64,000 bases of DNA from Ophiostoma sp. CBS 140.51 (lineage: Eukaryota > Ascomycota > Sordariomycetes > Ophiostomatales > Ophiostomataceae): the NCBI GenBank assembly GCA_029298735.1, contig JANSLP010000042.1, positions 62,001 through 126,000 of the forward strand, given 5' to 3'. The notes below the pieces were generated by a model. It saw only the letters and a program-made list of their open reading frames with translations, searched no databases and had not been told where the DNA came from. A program made the position numbers and the translations under genes. Shown here one piece after another: positions 1 to 11,427 of this stretch; the stretch's first letter is position 1; every line of letters starts with the position of its first letter.

Positions 1-1845
1 CGTCAGCTTTGCTTGTGCGCCATCACGTCGCTTTGCTTGATTAGGTCTTTCTTTGTCTGTACACTTATTGAGTCTCATTTGGTGCCTTCACAGTATTCAT
101 CTACCTGTCGTGCGGCCATTTTGTTCAGCTATTCAGTGCATTGCTTCATATTAAACATACCACGTACGGAGTACAGCACGACACACATTCGTGTTGTCCA
201 TCGAATTGGGCGTCTCACGGCATAATCAACGGCACGTGGCTTCCTACGAAGTACTGCCACTGTCCCTGCTGAACACTTGTTGGACACCATCTCCACCGTG
301 TTGGCAGTGTTAGGGCCAGGCCAAGCACTGGCAACCCCTGGTCTGAAAGATAAGAATACCACGGCAAGGCTCAAACGCAGCTCCCACGCCGAAACACACG
401 ACCCTGGCTGTCTACCCTGCCAGCTTGCCTGCGCACGGACGGCGTCGCAGACTCTCGTTTCTGCAAGTTGTGTTTGCCATTGCTCTTGTTGTTGCTGGCA
501 TTGGTTTCACCACCGCCGCCAAAACGCATTGGCTGCGCATGACTGCTGGGCATAACCTGTTGGTGTTGGATACCCCTTATTCTCTGACATGCGTGGTCAC
601 TTCTGGCTAACAAGCTTGCACGTCGTGCATACGAAGACAAGTACGGCGTACAGAGTATTACTGCGTGAAGATATCTTGCAGGTGGCTCGGTTTGCACGGA
701 ATCAGACAAAGTAGGATCCAGGCAGGGAATGCGGAGTAGCAGGTCTCGAAATATATTTTTGCGACCGCCTGTGTGTGCGAACATACGATACAAATACACG
801 GATAGTGCGCTCACATTTGTTGTGGCATCCTGCATGCACTCAGTGTTGTTGGGGAGATGTGCCATGCTTGGCAGGGTACGGTCGCCTTCGCACTTGTCCG
901 GAGTATTTACAACGTATTGCAGTATGGAATAATGGTAAGTAGATACCTGCGAGCAATAGAGAACAGCTCCAGTTCCCAACGCACTGTGGCTTCAGCTTCA
1001 TCCCTGCGTCACTCAATCCGTCACCCATTCCACCCTCGATTCGATGCACCCCCTCCCTCCCCCGTTCCTATTCTTACTCCATCCTCCCTATCCCCCTTCC
1101 CCCCTCTTCCTCTCCCTTCATGCCTGGAGCCATCCAGTGTGTGTGGCCTCGGACCCCGCCCATTCAAACTCTGATGTTCCGTGGCAAGTACGACGTACAA
1201 TGGGATGCATGGTTTGCGACAAGTACACACCCCCATTGCGACGTACTCCGTACGGAGCACACTCGTTGTGCTTCGAACCGGGCCAGTCGTCTCAGCACAG
1301 CATCGAATTGATACATAACCCATGGCCCGTCCGTCCTCCATTCCACCAGACGTTTCTCTCTCTCTCCTTCTCTTGCAGCCAAACACAGCGACATACTTCT
1401 CTCACGACTTCTCTTGTTGTGCAACACGACACTCGGCCTTACGCCACATCACCAATTTTGTCCATTGCCCGGTCTCTTCTGGAAAGCAGCGGGCTATCCT
1501 CTCGTTTGAACCTTACATCCTATACTCATTGTCACTCTTTACATTCGAACATTTATACTTGAAAACAATTCCGTCTTCTTTCCTTCATCCTCCTTTGATC
1601 AAACTCCGCAAAAATCCACCTTCTATCATCTCTCTTTTATTATACAAGGCTGCGCCTTTCACTTCACATAATTTCACCGCCGTGACTCTGATCACCCGCC
1701 ATCCGGCTCTGTTTCGTGCCATTCTTCGTCCCATTCAAAAGAAGGCACACAAGCCCAGTCCTCATCGCACGGCATACAACAGACAACGCTGTTCTCAACG
1801 TCCTATAATCCAACATCCAGGTCATAACACCCAGCTGGCTTTAAA
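1..1845. other. gene-free stretch with palindromic GTAC motifs
   Basis: I see no convincing coding region here. Open frames on both strands lack conserved motifs and plausible splice sites. What stands out is four copies of GTAC-NNN-GTAC at 164-174, 641-651, 1188-1198 and 1243-1253. The last belongs to a perfect 12-base palindrome, CTCCGTACGGAG, at 1246-1257. From about 1040 to 1700 the + strand becomes C/T rich, which in these fungi usually marks the promoter and leader of a + strand gene. This fits the small gene that starts at 1846. Confidence 0.6.
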
Positions 1846-3605
1846 ATGCAGTCATCCCGGTTCCACGCTCTGGCGGCTCGCTTCTCCCCCCAAAAATTGC
1901 GCACCTCGCTCCGCCGCGCTTCCACATCATCCACCGCTAGCAGCAGCAGGAACTCCTACTCGTCTACCGCCAGCTCCCCAGTCAGCACAATCAACAGTGT
2001 TATCTTCCGCCAACCGTCCATTGTAGACATGGAGGAAGAGCGCAAAAGTTACAGAAGCGAGTTGTCCCTTCTTGAGCCCCGCCCCATCGTTTACTGGGGC
2101 GGGCTGGAGGAAAGACTGGGCTCTTTTTAAACATATCGTCTCCCTTCTCGGTGTCGTCCAGCCTCTCCTTTCTACTGCGAGCATTTTGCTCTACTGCGAG
2201 CATTTGCTACAACTGTGACGAAACCTTCCATTGCACTTGTTTTTATGATATGACCTAAGGCGTTTCGGCGGAAGGAGTTTTGGTATGCTCTTCTGGGTTT
2301 TTATCTTGTTCTCATGATTCTACAATATACTCCGTACTCGTCAAATGCTATTTACTATTCTATACTATTTGCTCTGCCAACCACGGCCATCACTGACCAC
2401 TGTGGCCGAGGATACACTGTCATGCGCGGCCCTCTTCGGATTGTCGTGTAACATCAGAAACTGGGTTGATATATGCCGAGATGCCCTACTTCGTATAGCC
2501 ATTCAGCACTAGTCGTGTTACATTTTCACCTCAGTCCACTACTACGGAGCCGGGTTGTACTGCTACCGGCCTCCATGACGGCGCGTCAACACTTGACACA
2601 GGTTAGGCGCGCACTCTTTGAACTTTATACAGCAGCTTGAATCACTCAATACAAACGGATGCTAATACTGACAAGGTCGACCACAGGGCGGAAGAGAGAA
2701 AAAGTGCGCATATCATTACACCTGTGTAGTTATATGTAAACACCTGGCGCCCAAACCACAACAATAAAATGCAAACATCATGAAAGGCGCATCAAACGAG
2801 GCTCAACACAACGAAACGATAAGCGACAAAAGGGCCACAAAATGAACAAAATAAAAGCAAAGCAAAACAAAAATAAAATATTTCTTGTAAAACATATACA
2901 GCACTGTCCAACACCCCAGGTATGTTTAATCCGGTGACAGCGGCCGGCGGCATTGCAGCCGGCGTGCGATGCAGTGTAAGGCAGTACGTTTCCTTTGTTG
3001 CCCTTTGGAGCGGAAGGACAAAACGTTGCGCGACCGGGAAGGAAGGCGCAGAGGAGGATGTAGTCTAGAACCTGGATCGGCATGCATATTCGCACAGTTC
3101 GCCTCCAAGCTCTGCTCCTCCTCTTTTGCCATCAGCCCGACAAATTCACCGTAGGCCAATGGATCGCAAGAGGTGCTTGAGAGTGAGTGTTCGAGGGTGT
3201 TTTGCTCTGCAGGACAACCACGAGAAGACCACCTAGCTGGGCATTATCCGCTTTCGCGACTGCAGACGTTGTAGAGAGCAGTCTGGAACCGGCATATGGC
3301 CTTGCATGAAGCATTTCGAGTTTCTGTTTTTCAATGAACACGTTCTTGTCAATTCTGGCTTTCGTTCTGGCCGGTACTATGAAGCATCATAGATGTCATA
3401 GACGGCAAGCGGCGGCCGGCAAAGACAAGATACAAAGCAACATCAAAGCTAGAGATGGTGGGCTTGGGCAGAAAGACGGACATTTGCAACTACAATGACA
3501 AGAAGAATAACAAGAAACAAAGGGTCCATACATAAACAACCGGTGTGACACAGAGGCGACTTTACACTTGCTACGTAGGAGTTGAGGTATCGTAGTACGA
3601 CGTAC
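164..3605. repeat. cluster of GTAC-NNN-GTAC palindromic motifs
   Basis: Five copies of an 11-base motif made of two GTAC tetramers around a three-base spacer lie at 164-174 (spacer GGA), 641-651 (GGC), 1188-1198 (GAC), 1243-1253 (TCC) and 3595-3605 (GAC). A variant, ATACTCCGTAC, lies at 2327-2337. Random sequence would give about 0.05 copies in this length. The motif could be a dimeric transcription-factor site or the remains of a short dispersed repeat; I do not know which. Confidence 0.6.
1846..2130 (+). CDS. small serine-rich protein, 94 aa, function unknown
   Basis: A single-exon frame of 94 residues begins at an ATG in a good context (AAA before the ATG) downstream of a pyrimidine-rich leader. 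Residues 1-60 are rich in Ser, Thr and Arg (for example SLRRASTSSTASSSR) and look disordered. The C-terminal third is charged and ends with an ordered-looking segment, EPRPIVYWGGLEERLGSF, which has the uneven composition of a conserved motif rather than chance translation. There is no signal peptide, membrane segment or known domain. It stands alone: the next supported gene is 6.8 kb downstream. I infer a real small cytosolic or nuclear protein from the composition contrast, the start context and the leader. I cannot name a family. An upstream intron adding N-terminal residues is possible but not needed. Confidence 0.65.
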   Translation: MQSSRFHALAARFSPQKLRTSLRRASTSSTASSSRNSYSSTASSPVSTINSVIFRQPSIVDMEEERKSYRSELSLLEPRPIVYWGGLEERLGSF

Positions 3606-6600
3606 TTTGTGCAGGGAGAAGCGATTATGCGATTACAGAACCGTGTACCTCGTGTGTGTCCTTGCTGCATGTATCTCACGGAAGTTGTAAACAAGGCACC
3701 TCGTAAGGATCTGTGTGAAGTTGTTCTTCTTTACCATATCACGGGGCAAGAGATGCGGGGGAGACGGGTCGAATTTCTGTTGTGTATGACGGTATGATAG
3801 GGGGTAAGGATAAGGGTAAGGATAGGGAAGAGGACGAAGAGGGGATTTGACTTGCATTTGCAGCAATATCCATGTTGTATGAAGAGAGGCTACGACATGC
3901 ATACTTTTTACGGCAACAATTCAGCGAGTAAGGACGAGACGCAAAACAAGAGGGTTTGAAAGGCTGTTGGCAAGGATTTCTGTTGTGGTTCATGAGCCAC
4001 GTGATGGCAAGGGGGGACAGAAAGTAAAGGGTAAAAACAGGGCAGACCTCAAAGGGCTCAAAGGGTCAAAGCCCCCCAAAAGTCAATGACGATGTTGACT
4101 TCCTGACCGGGCAGTTTCCGTTGTGGCCGGCAGCGGGTAGGGTAGGGGTAAAAAGGGTAAGAAAGGGCAAGGTCGCATGCAGTTGGAGGAGAGGGCGCGT
4201 GAGGAGATGCATCAAAGTATGAGTATTGTGAGGAGTTGAAAACGTTCGAGGGAAGATGTAATGGATGGACCGGATGTCATCCACCAACATCAAGTGAAAA
4301 GATTGATGGAAATGGACAGAGACGATGAAATGAAATGGCAGGGAAGAGGCCGGCAAAGACCAAGGAGAATTTCGATGACACACGGGACAGGGCATACGAC
4401 ACTGGCAGACAGACTTGACAGGGTATCTTTCCAGGCTTGTTACGTGATCATTCACAGTAATCCCAGCATCTCGATCGAACACGGGCAGGGGGATCGCAGA
4501 CAGGGGGGAAGAGCACCGCAGCCATACGCCGGGGCTGGTCGAGATCACTGATGAGGAGGTTGAAGGAGGTTGAAAACTTCAAAAGTGGTGGTGAAATGGC
4601 AGTGGTTGATGGCGGTCGATGGGCGCTGGGACCCGCTGAGACATGGGATCGCAAAAAGGGGGAGGCGAACAAGGCGAGCCCGTTCCAGAGGTAAGGAAGC
4701 GGAAATGGGAGCCAAAATGGAAAGGATGAAAAGAAGAAGAAAAAGAGAAGACCTCGAAAAGAAAAGAGGCCCCCTTGTCTTAGCACGTCGGCGGCATCGA
4801 TCAGCACGCTTTCGCCTTTTGTTAGCGCTCTTGTCTGCTCACCCCAGCGCACTAAAGACACTAAAAGCACTAAAGGTCAGAAGGCACTAGGGAATCCTCC
4901 CTACCTTCCGGAATGCGCCAATCCACTAACACGGGCTCTCATCGAAATCCCCCTATTTTTGTTTTCCTTTTTGGGGCACATCAGTCGTCGTCTTGAAAGA
5001 CAACGAGGCCATCAGAAAGATAGTGAACAAGCTGAAGAAATTGAGAGAAAAAGAGAAATGCAAACACAAACTGACCGACAGATACTTCACACGCTCTCTC
5101 CACTTGTCCAGCGCACAAAAACAGCCAGACAAATCAGAAAGGGCAGAAACGGACAAGGGACTCCGTTCACGTACATGTACATATGTATTTGTACCCAACT
5201 GGTTTGGATTTCGGGGCTTGTGAGCTCGTGACGTCCAGTTGAATAGCACAAAAATGAGAGGAGACGACACCCAAAGGCTGGCCATGGGGCGGTTCACAGC
5301 GAATAAGACACGCGCACGAATCAGCTCGACCCGTTCATGACGAAGTTCTACAAAGTCGAATAAACCGACGACCGCCCGAGCCGGCCGCGCCGACCCTCTT
5401 CCCCGGGCTGGCCCAGTGTCCAGTCCAGCTGGTCCCGCGGTCTTAGCCTGACAGCTTGGTCTCGGATAACTCAAAGTCACATAAAAGTCACGCAAGTCGA
5501 ATGTTTGAGTGCAAGAAAAGAAAAAAGATACAAGGAGGATGTATCGTCGTAGAGAAGGAATGGCTAGCGAACGGCAAAGGACGCGCGGGTGTTGAACAGT
5601 CGAGCGTTGAACGCAAGGGATGATGTTGTCCCTGGCTATCGCTTCTTGTGTGTTTGAGAGACGCCAGCATCAAGACGTGATACTTGCTACTTTCGACGCA
5701 CGCTTCAGAACTCACAAGGGAACAAGGGGGACGATGGCGTCCGCCCCTTCCTGTTGTGGTGCCACACCATCTTGGGGAAGGAGGACGTGATGAGGTGCAA
5801 AGGGGTGCAAAAGAGGGAAGCAGCACCTCCGCCCGCCGCCTTCCGCCTTCCGCCTTCCGTGTCTTACCTTTGTACCTGAGTCTGTCTGCCAGGTGCTCTT
5901 TCCCTCCAAACAGACGACTCGAGCGACTCGCACACCGATTCAAGGAAGGAGTTCCGTTGACGACTCCTCTTCCCAACAGCTGTTTTCAACACCTCCTCTT
6001 CTTGCTCTCCTCTTCTTGGCCAGACCTCTTCTCTCCTCTTTTCTGTCTCCCCTTTCGCATCGCACATCGATGGAGCTCTAGACACACGCAGGCGAGTCGG
6101 GACCCACACCTCCCTCTTTCTCTTTCCAAGTGGAAAACTGAAAAGGTGGTGGTGCCCAACCCAACGGTCTGCGGTCCGTCCGGGTCTCACAAAAAGGGGG
6201 CCGCCAGACAATCAGAGTCCAAGAGCCCACAGTTGACCAAACGGCACACCCAAGAGCACACACACTACCTCACAGAGTGCACACACTACCACCGAAATAC
6301 GACCCGTATCAACATATCAGCCAGTCTAGACGCTGAAAAGAGAGACAGGAGCGACGGAGCGACAAGAGTGACAAAATAGAACCGCACACGGGACAGTATC
6401 AGTTTTATCCCTCCTTTCTGGGTTTTGTTGGTTTTGCGCACGCCCTGGTTCGGAATCTATTGGATGAGAGCAAGCGCTCGGAAGGAGGAGAAGACAGACC
6501 GGGAAACAACGCAACAACACAACGACCGCACTGATCACACTGAATGAACAGCGATCGAAAGATCACAAAGCACGCAAAGATCCCAGGAAGACTCTCCGTT

Positions 6601-7302
6601 TCCATCCCGCGCTCCCACACGCATCTGCCCATGCTCACGCACTTCGGCATATCACGCAAAAGAACCATGACAAGTCTGCTGGGGTCTGCTGGGAAAGGAG
6701 ATAGCCGGCGAATATCTTCATCTTTTAATATTGAACAGCGTGTTTGTTGTCCTTTTCCACTGACTTTGTGTGCTGAGTGTGCTCCGTGCTTTCTGTGCAA
6801 TCTTACCCCATGTTGATTTTCTGGAAAACAGAATCAAAAATAAAATAATAGCAGAGAAAAAAAGGGCTAAAAAGATGAGAAGAGCTCCATCTTTCTCCAT
6901 TTTGTTCAACGCATGTCGTGAAAGGCGGTGACTGCTGCAAAAGCATCGTGCCTCATTGCCCAACCTCCACTCTTTTTATTATGCATCTCCATGTCTCCAT
7001 CTTGATGTCTCCACATCAAATCTATTTCACACTGTCCACCGCCGACTGACAGTGGTATGTATGCCTCTACGTCTTCTGTCGACTGTTTGTCTCAAAACAA
7101 ATTTCCCTCAAACCGAGCTCTGGATGGAGCTTCCAATCTGGGGGAAGACCTCAGGAGACGAGAACATGAACAACAACTGATCATCGGGAATTTTTTTTAA
7201 AATAAAAATTAAAATGTCCAAATCCGAACTGAGCTCTCAACGGTCTGGGGGTGACGATCAGAGTGGGTGTGGTCAATCAGCACTGCTGTGTTGGCGTCTT
7301 GT

Positions 7303-7330
7303 GGCCTGGCCCGGCCTGGCCTGGTCTGGC
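7303..7330. repeat. degenerate CCTGG pentamer array
   Basis: Five to six units of the pentamer GGCCT/CCTGG run together with single-base variants (CCCGG, TCTGG). The same motif forms an array at 54111-54133 and a shorter one near 55104-55117, so this is a dispersed simple repeat of the genome. Confidence 0.7.
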
Positions 7331-7380
7331 GTGTCCTCTTCCTTTCTGTTGTCTTTCTTTCCGTCTTTTTTGTCCTTTGC

Positions 7381-7430
7381 CCTGTTGACACCCCCCTGTT
7401 GACACCCCCCTGTTGACACCCCCCTGTTGG
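7381..7430. repeat. 14-base tandem repeat, about 3.5 units
   Basis: The unit CCCCCCTGTTGACA is repeated without change at 7391-7404 and 7405-7418, with partial units on each side (7381-7390 and 7419-7430). It is a minisatellite in non-coding DNA. Copy number is likely to vary between strains. Confidence 0.85.
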
Positions 7431-7454
7431 TCCCAGGTCCCAGCGATGCATGGG

Positions 7455-7700
7455 TGCGGGTTCCTGGTTTTGCCCTTTTCTTTTCTTTTTGGGGCGCTCC
7501 TCTTTCCTCTTTCCGCTTTCCCTTGTTCGCCGCCCGTCCTTTCCCCTTTTCGACCTTCTCCTTTTCCTGGGTCTCTTGGGTTTTTTTTTCTTTTTCTTTT
7601 TCTATTTTCCTTCCTTCCCTGTTCTTTTTTGCTCGCCTTCTTTTTCTTTCTCCCGTCCTTCCACTCTCCCCTGCCACCTTCCATCCCAGCGGTCACCTAC
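7455..7700. other. long pyrimidine-rich tract
   Basis: About 245 bases of the + strand consist mostly of T and C, with long runs of T and CTTT-type repeats near 7575-7650. It has no coding sense. Such tracts occur in fungal promoters and leaders and can adopt triplex structures. No gene follows closely enough to assign it. Confidence 0.5.
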
Positions 7701-8920
7701 CCCCTGTCTGCCGACCACTCTCAGCCCAACAAAAATAAAATAAACATGCTGTAATAATAATTTTAAAAATGAAATACGCCGAAGAGGAAGGAAATAGAGT
7801 AAAATTGGGACATGGCACAAAAAAAAGAAAACGGTGTCGTGTTTGGAATAACACCACCACAAATGAACCGAGCCGGTATCTTGGGGTCAGTGGATGGGAC
7901 GGTGGTGGTGGTGGGCGTGCTCCATTGAAAAACAAAATAAAAATAAAGGGAAAAGTGGTGGGAGTGTGGCCAGAGCCATAAGGCGAGAAGGAGGGCGTGG
8001 AGGCGTGAGGGCGTGAGGCGAGCAGAATGTTCGTATCCGTTCTTCCTCTGATCTATTTTCTATTTTCTCCTCTCTCGTGTCCACCACCCCCTTAAAGCTC
8101 AATAGGTCCCCCCCTCCTTGGAGCTTACAGTTTCTTCTTTTTCCTGAAAATTTCTTTTACATCTTCTATTCAATAATTCTCGACAACTCTCTCGCCAAAC
8201 ATCGATCTTCGCTTTCCCTTATACTTCATACTATATATTCTGTTTTATATTGCTGTTGCGTTGGACGTGTTTCGTGCTGCAGCTCTTATTACCCTCCCAT
8301 CAACTTTTCTAATAATCTATTACTTATTTTATTCTTTGTATTCTAATCCTCTTTCTTCTTTCTATCTCTTACTTCTCACTCTTGGATCATATGCTCTTCT
8401 TATAACCTGCCTCACGCTCGAGATTTGACAATTCTGGACTCTGGCACCTCTCAACCATCTCCGCAAAAACGCCTTCGCAATTCATAGGCACCAACGACGC
8501 ACTTCAACGCTCTTACAAGGCTTCAGCTAAGACGCAAACGCTCACCACCTGACATTCGACAAACAAAAAGCCACCACACACTTCATCCTTGGTTCGGATT
8601 CAATTTGAAGGGTCTTGTCGTTTCATCCATTATTTCAAACTTTGCCATTCAATCGACTTTTGGATCGTTTATCGGTATCCCATATACGTTTTCATCGGAT
8701 TTTTCTTTGGTTTCTGTGGCTTCTTTGGTCGTTTTGCCCCCCGATCGCCCACGATCGATTCCCACCAAAGCCCGATCTGCGCACGCCCGTCTTCGACGAC
8801 ACCAAGCAACGCCAACGACGTCACCACTTATCTTTGTTGACTTTTGGCAACCCCGGCCATTTCCATGGTGTTTACGTTGCTTTTACCGCAAAACACATAA
8901 ACAACCCTTCCACATCCAAA

Positions 8921-9627
8921 ATGCATCCACGGGCTGCATCCCGATCTTCTGGCCAGCGACGCCCGCGTCTTCTACGAGCATCCGTCACCGAACCTTCTCT
9001 CTTCACATCGTCCTCTACCGGCAACCACGCCCTCGATATGGCACCACCGACTTCCTATCGCAGCAGCCACAGCAGTGGCGGCCACACCAGCCCGACTGGC
9101 GGTGACAACAACAGTGGCACTTCTGGCTACAGCAGCTACCGCCGTGCTACCGACCTTCTCAACCACGTCGCCTACCTGTCGTCCTGTGCGACCTCGCCCG
9201 TTGCTTCTCTGACGGGCAGCCCTCTGTTTGACCGCATGGATGGCGGTTCCCGGCGGACGTCGCCGCATAGCAGTGACCGCCGGTCGTCGGCTGCCGCTGT
9301 CGTGAGCACGAGTCGTGGCCACAGCGGCACAACGAGCACTAGTAGTGGTCGTGGCAGCAGCAGCATGCGCTCTGCTGGCGACTCTTCCGTCGACGCCTGC
9401 CGCAGACGGGCCAACACCGACGAAGTGTTTGGTTCCTCGCCAGCCTCGACGCACACCAGCAGTTCCCTCGACGATCTTCAGCACAGTCCTTGTAAGTCGT
9501 CGCTACCATAGTAATTGGGGATGTACAGCTACTAACTTCCACAGGCTCGGCAAACTACTACAGCTTCCCCAGCTTCGACATGTACGACGACAACCAAGAC
9601 AAGGAAGATGACGACATTGACAGCTAG
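8921..9627 (+). CDS. Ser-rich protein with C-terminal aromatic/acidic motif, 217 aa
   Basis: Two exons, 8921-9491 and 9545-9627, encode 217 residues. The intron (53 bases) has a GTAAGT donor, an ACTAAC branch point at 9531-9536 and an ACAG acceptor. Splicing joins the frames through a Cys codon. The start is the first in-frame ATG (context AAAATGC); the frame is open upstream but without ATG. Residues 1-190 are dominated by Ser, Thr, Gly and Arg and look disordered. After the intron the protein ends with SANYYSFPSFDMYDD followed by an Asp/Glu-rich tail. This compact aromatic motif carried on its own small exon looks like the conserved part, possibly a short linear binding motif. No catalytic domain, signal peptide or membrane segment is visible, and I assign no function. 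A long C/T-rich leader precedes it. Confidence 0.75.
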
Positions 9628-11427
9628 ACGCAAGTTTTGTCAATTGTCAAGAAAGCGACAGAAAAGCATAAAAAAACACAACGGCGAAGAACATCTTTTA
9701 CATTTACACACTACCACTACACGTATACCCCCTACACATCACTTGTTCATCAGCACTGGCCACAACCTAAGGCCCCTTTTTCATTGCGTCAACTTACCCG
9801 TCTCTTCCTACATTTATTTTTCGACACGACATTATTTTTAAACCACGCAACTCAGACGGGATACAGTTGGGAGATACGATGTAAGCGACATGGGATAGAC
9901 AAGCCTTGGAATAGGATGTCGGCCCGAGTTGCTTCATTGCTTCATTCTCACAATTGTCCTACTCTCCACCTGCTGATCCTGTGAGAGACATCTCGGAAGG
10001 ACCTAAACAGAGTGGAATTTTATTGGAAACAAGAAAAGGGAGCTTGCAAACACAAACGGCAAGCGACGGGTACAATTATAGAAGAGCAAGACGAACAGAA
10101 AGTGAATGCAAAGACTAGGAGCAGGCTTGGAAGAGCCCCCAGTTGTCTCTCGCATCACTTTTTAGTTTGTTAGTTTTCTTCTTCTTTGGATACTTTGTCT
10201 GCTACCAAACATTCGTTGGAGAGAGAAAAAAAAGTAGAAAGAGACAGGCGAGAAGACAACATGAATGAGAGGACATTGGTCCTGGCTCTTGTTGGAGGGC
10301 GTTTGATTTAACGATACCACGGTACCCAAAAGCACATGAGAACTATGATCCCCATGACATCCACGAAATAGAAAATCAAATTCATAAAAAAAAACACATG
10401 ACTCATCTCAATACTCCCATCTTTCATCAGCTCGAATTGTGAGCATAGCGTTTTAGTTCTTCTTTTTGTTTATCATACATAGCAAGGCATTGAAAGAAGC
10501 TTGCATCAGTTTACGGAGTTCAAACAATTCAAACAATACCCACTCAACGGATTTCATCAAAATTTCAAGTTTTTTTTAGACGTGACAAACCGAGTAACAC
10601 GCAACATCTGCCGCGAACACAAAACGATATCTTGCTGACGTTTGTTATGTTCATCCTTCTGCATCGTCGACGATCCTCTTGATGCTGTGAGGCTGAAAAG
10701 CTGCAGCTGTAACGAGAAACAAGCAAACAACCCCCAGACGTGTTGCCATAGAATATATTATGTAGTATGCACAGCATCACGATATCGATTAAGCTTGAAG
10801 CACAGCAGATGTGCATCGATGTACAGATCCTGTCGACAACAGTGTTTGTTAATGAACAGGCTCGACAGGGAGAGAAAGTTAAATTATGTAATACACGAGA
10901 ACACGATTTGACGCGATGAGAAACGACCCACTTTAAGTGCTGACCTAATATTTCAGAAGACCAAAGATTATCGCCCCATTAGTCGCATACTTTTCGATAA
11001 GCATCTATCCACTCTTTTTACTCTTTATCGCGTGACCCTCGTGGTCCCCGGTTTAAATTTGAGAAGCCCTAACTAGTTCTCGGCCAATGGAAATTCGCCA
11101 TTGACCAGAGACTAGCCCCACCGCTCTTGCTCAAAAAATTTCGCCCACAAAGATTCTTTTGCTGCGGGCTTGGGTTCTGCCACCCATTGTGTGTGCGTTT
11201 GGCTGGCTCCTTCCCTACCCTCTCTCACTCTGTGTGTGGTAGCGTACCCTCCTCCCCTCTTTTCCCTAGGGCGACCTCTGAATTTTTTTTCGGCCTTTCC
11301 CATATTTCGCTTTTCAATATTCCCAGACCACCAACCCTCACACTCTTTTTCACCTCTTTCTCCCATCACCAACCCACCCGACTCCCACGAATTCCTCCAT
11401 CAAGTCACGACGAAATAGTCTGCAAAG
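9628..11427. other. 1.8 kb spacer: 3' region and Rps1 promoter
   Basis: No gene is visible. The left part is the 3' flank of the 217-residue protein gene. From about 11150 to 11427 the + strand is T/C rich, the usual leader of a highly expressed fungal ribosomal protein gene. A CCCTAA core and a CCAAT box lie upstream (11068-11088). Confidence 0.55.
11067..11088 (+). promoter_or_regulatory. putative Rps1 promoter elements (CCCTAA core, CCAAT box)
   Basis: GCCCTAACT at 11067-11075 contains the CCCTAA core bound by Rap1/Tbf1-like factors in many fungal ribosomal protein promoters. CCAAT follows at 11084-11088, the site of the HAP/CBC complex. Both lie about 340-360 bases before the start codon. 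Assignment is by motif and position only. Confidence 0.35.

Larger units (their letters stand above)
2131..8920. other. 6.8 kb gene-poor stretch
   Basis: No gene can be supported. Open frames up to about 230 codons occur (such as 5684-6379 on +), but they are low-complexity, lack splice signals and overlap frames of similar length on the other strand. The stretch contains purine-rich blocks (about 4680-4770), a strongly pyrimidine-rich block (about 7455-7700), a CCTGG pentamer array (7303-7330) and a 14-base tandem array (7381-7430). From about 8040 to 8500 the + strand is T/C rich. I read this as the promoter and leader of the gene starting at 8921, whose leader would then be several hundred bases long. 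Confidence 0.55.

Noticed and set aside
371..979. 202-codon frame on -
   Set aside because: No ATG in good context, no domain and no splice signals that extend it. It overlaps the palindrome cluster and looks like chance.
5684..6379. 231-codon open frame on +
   Set aside because: Low-complexity composition, no domain, no leader or start context, and long frames overlap it on the opposite strand.
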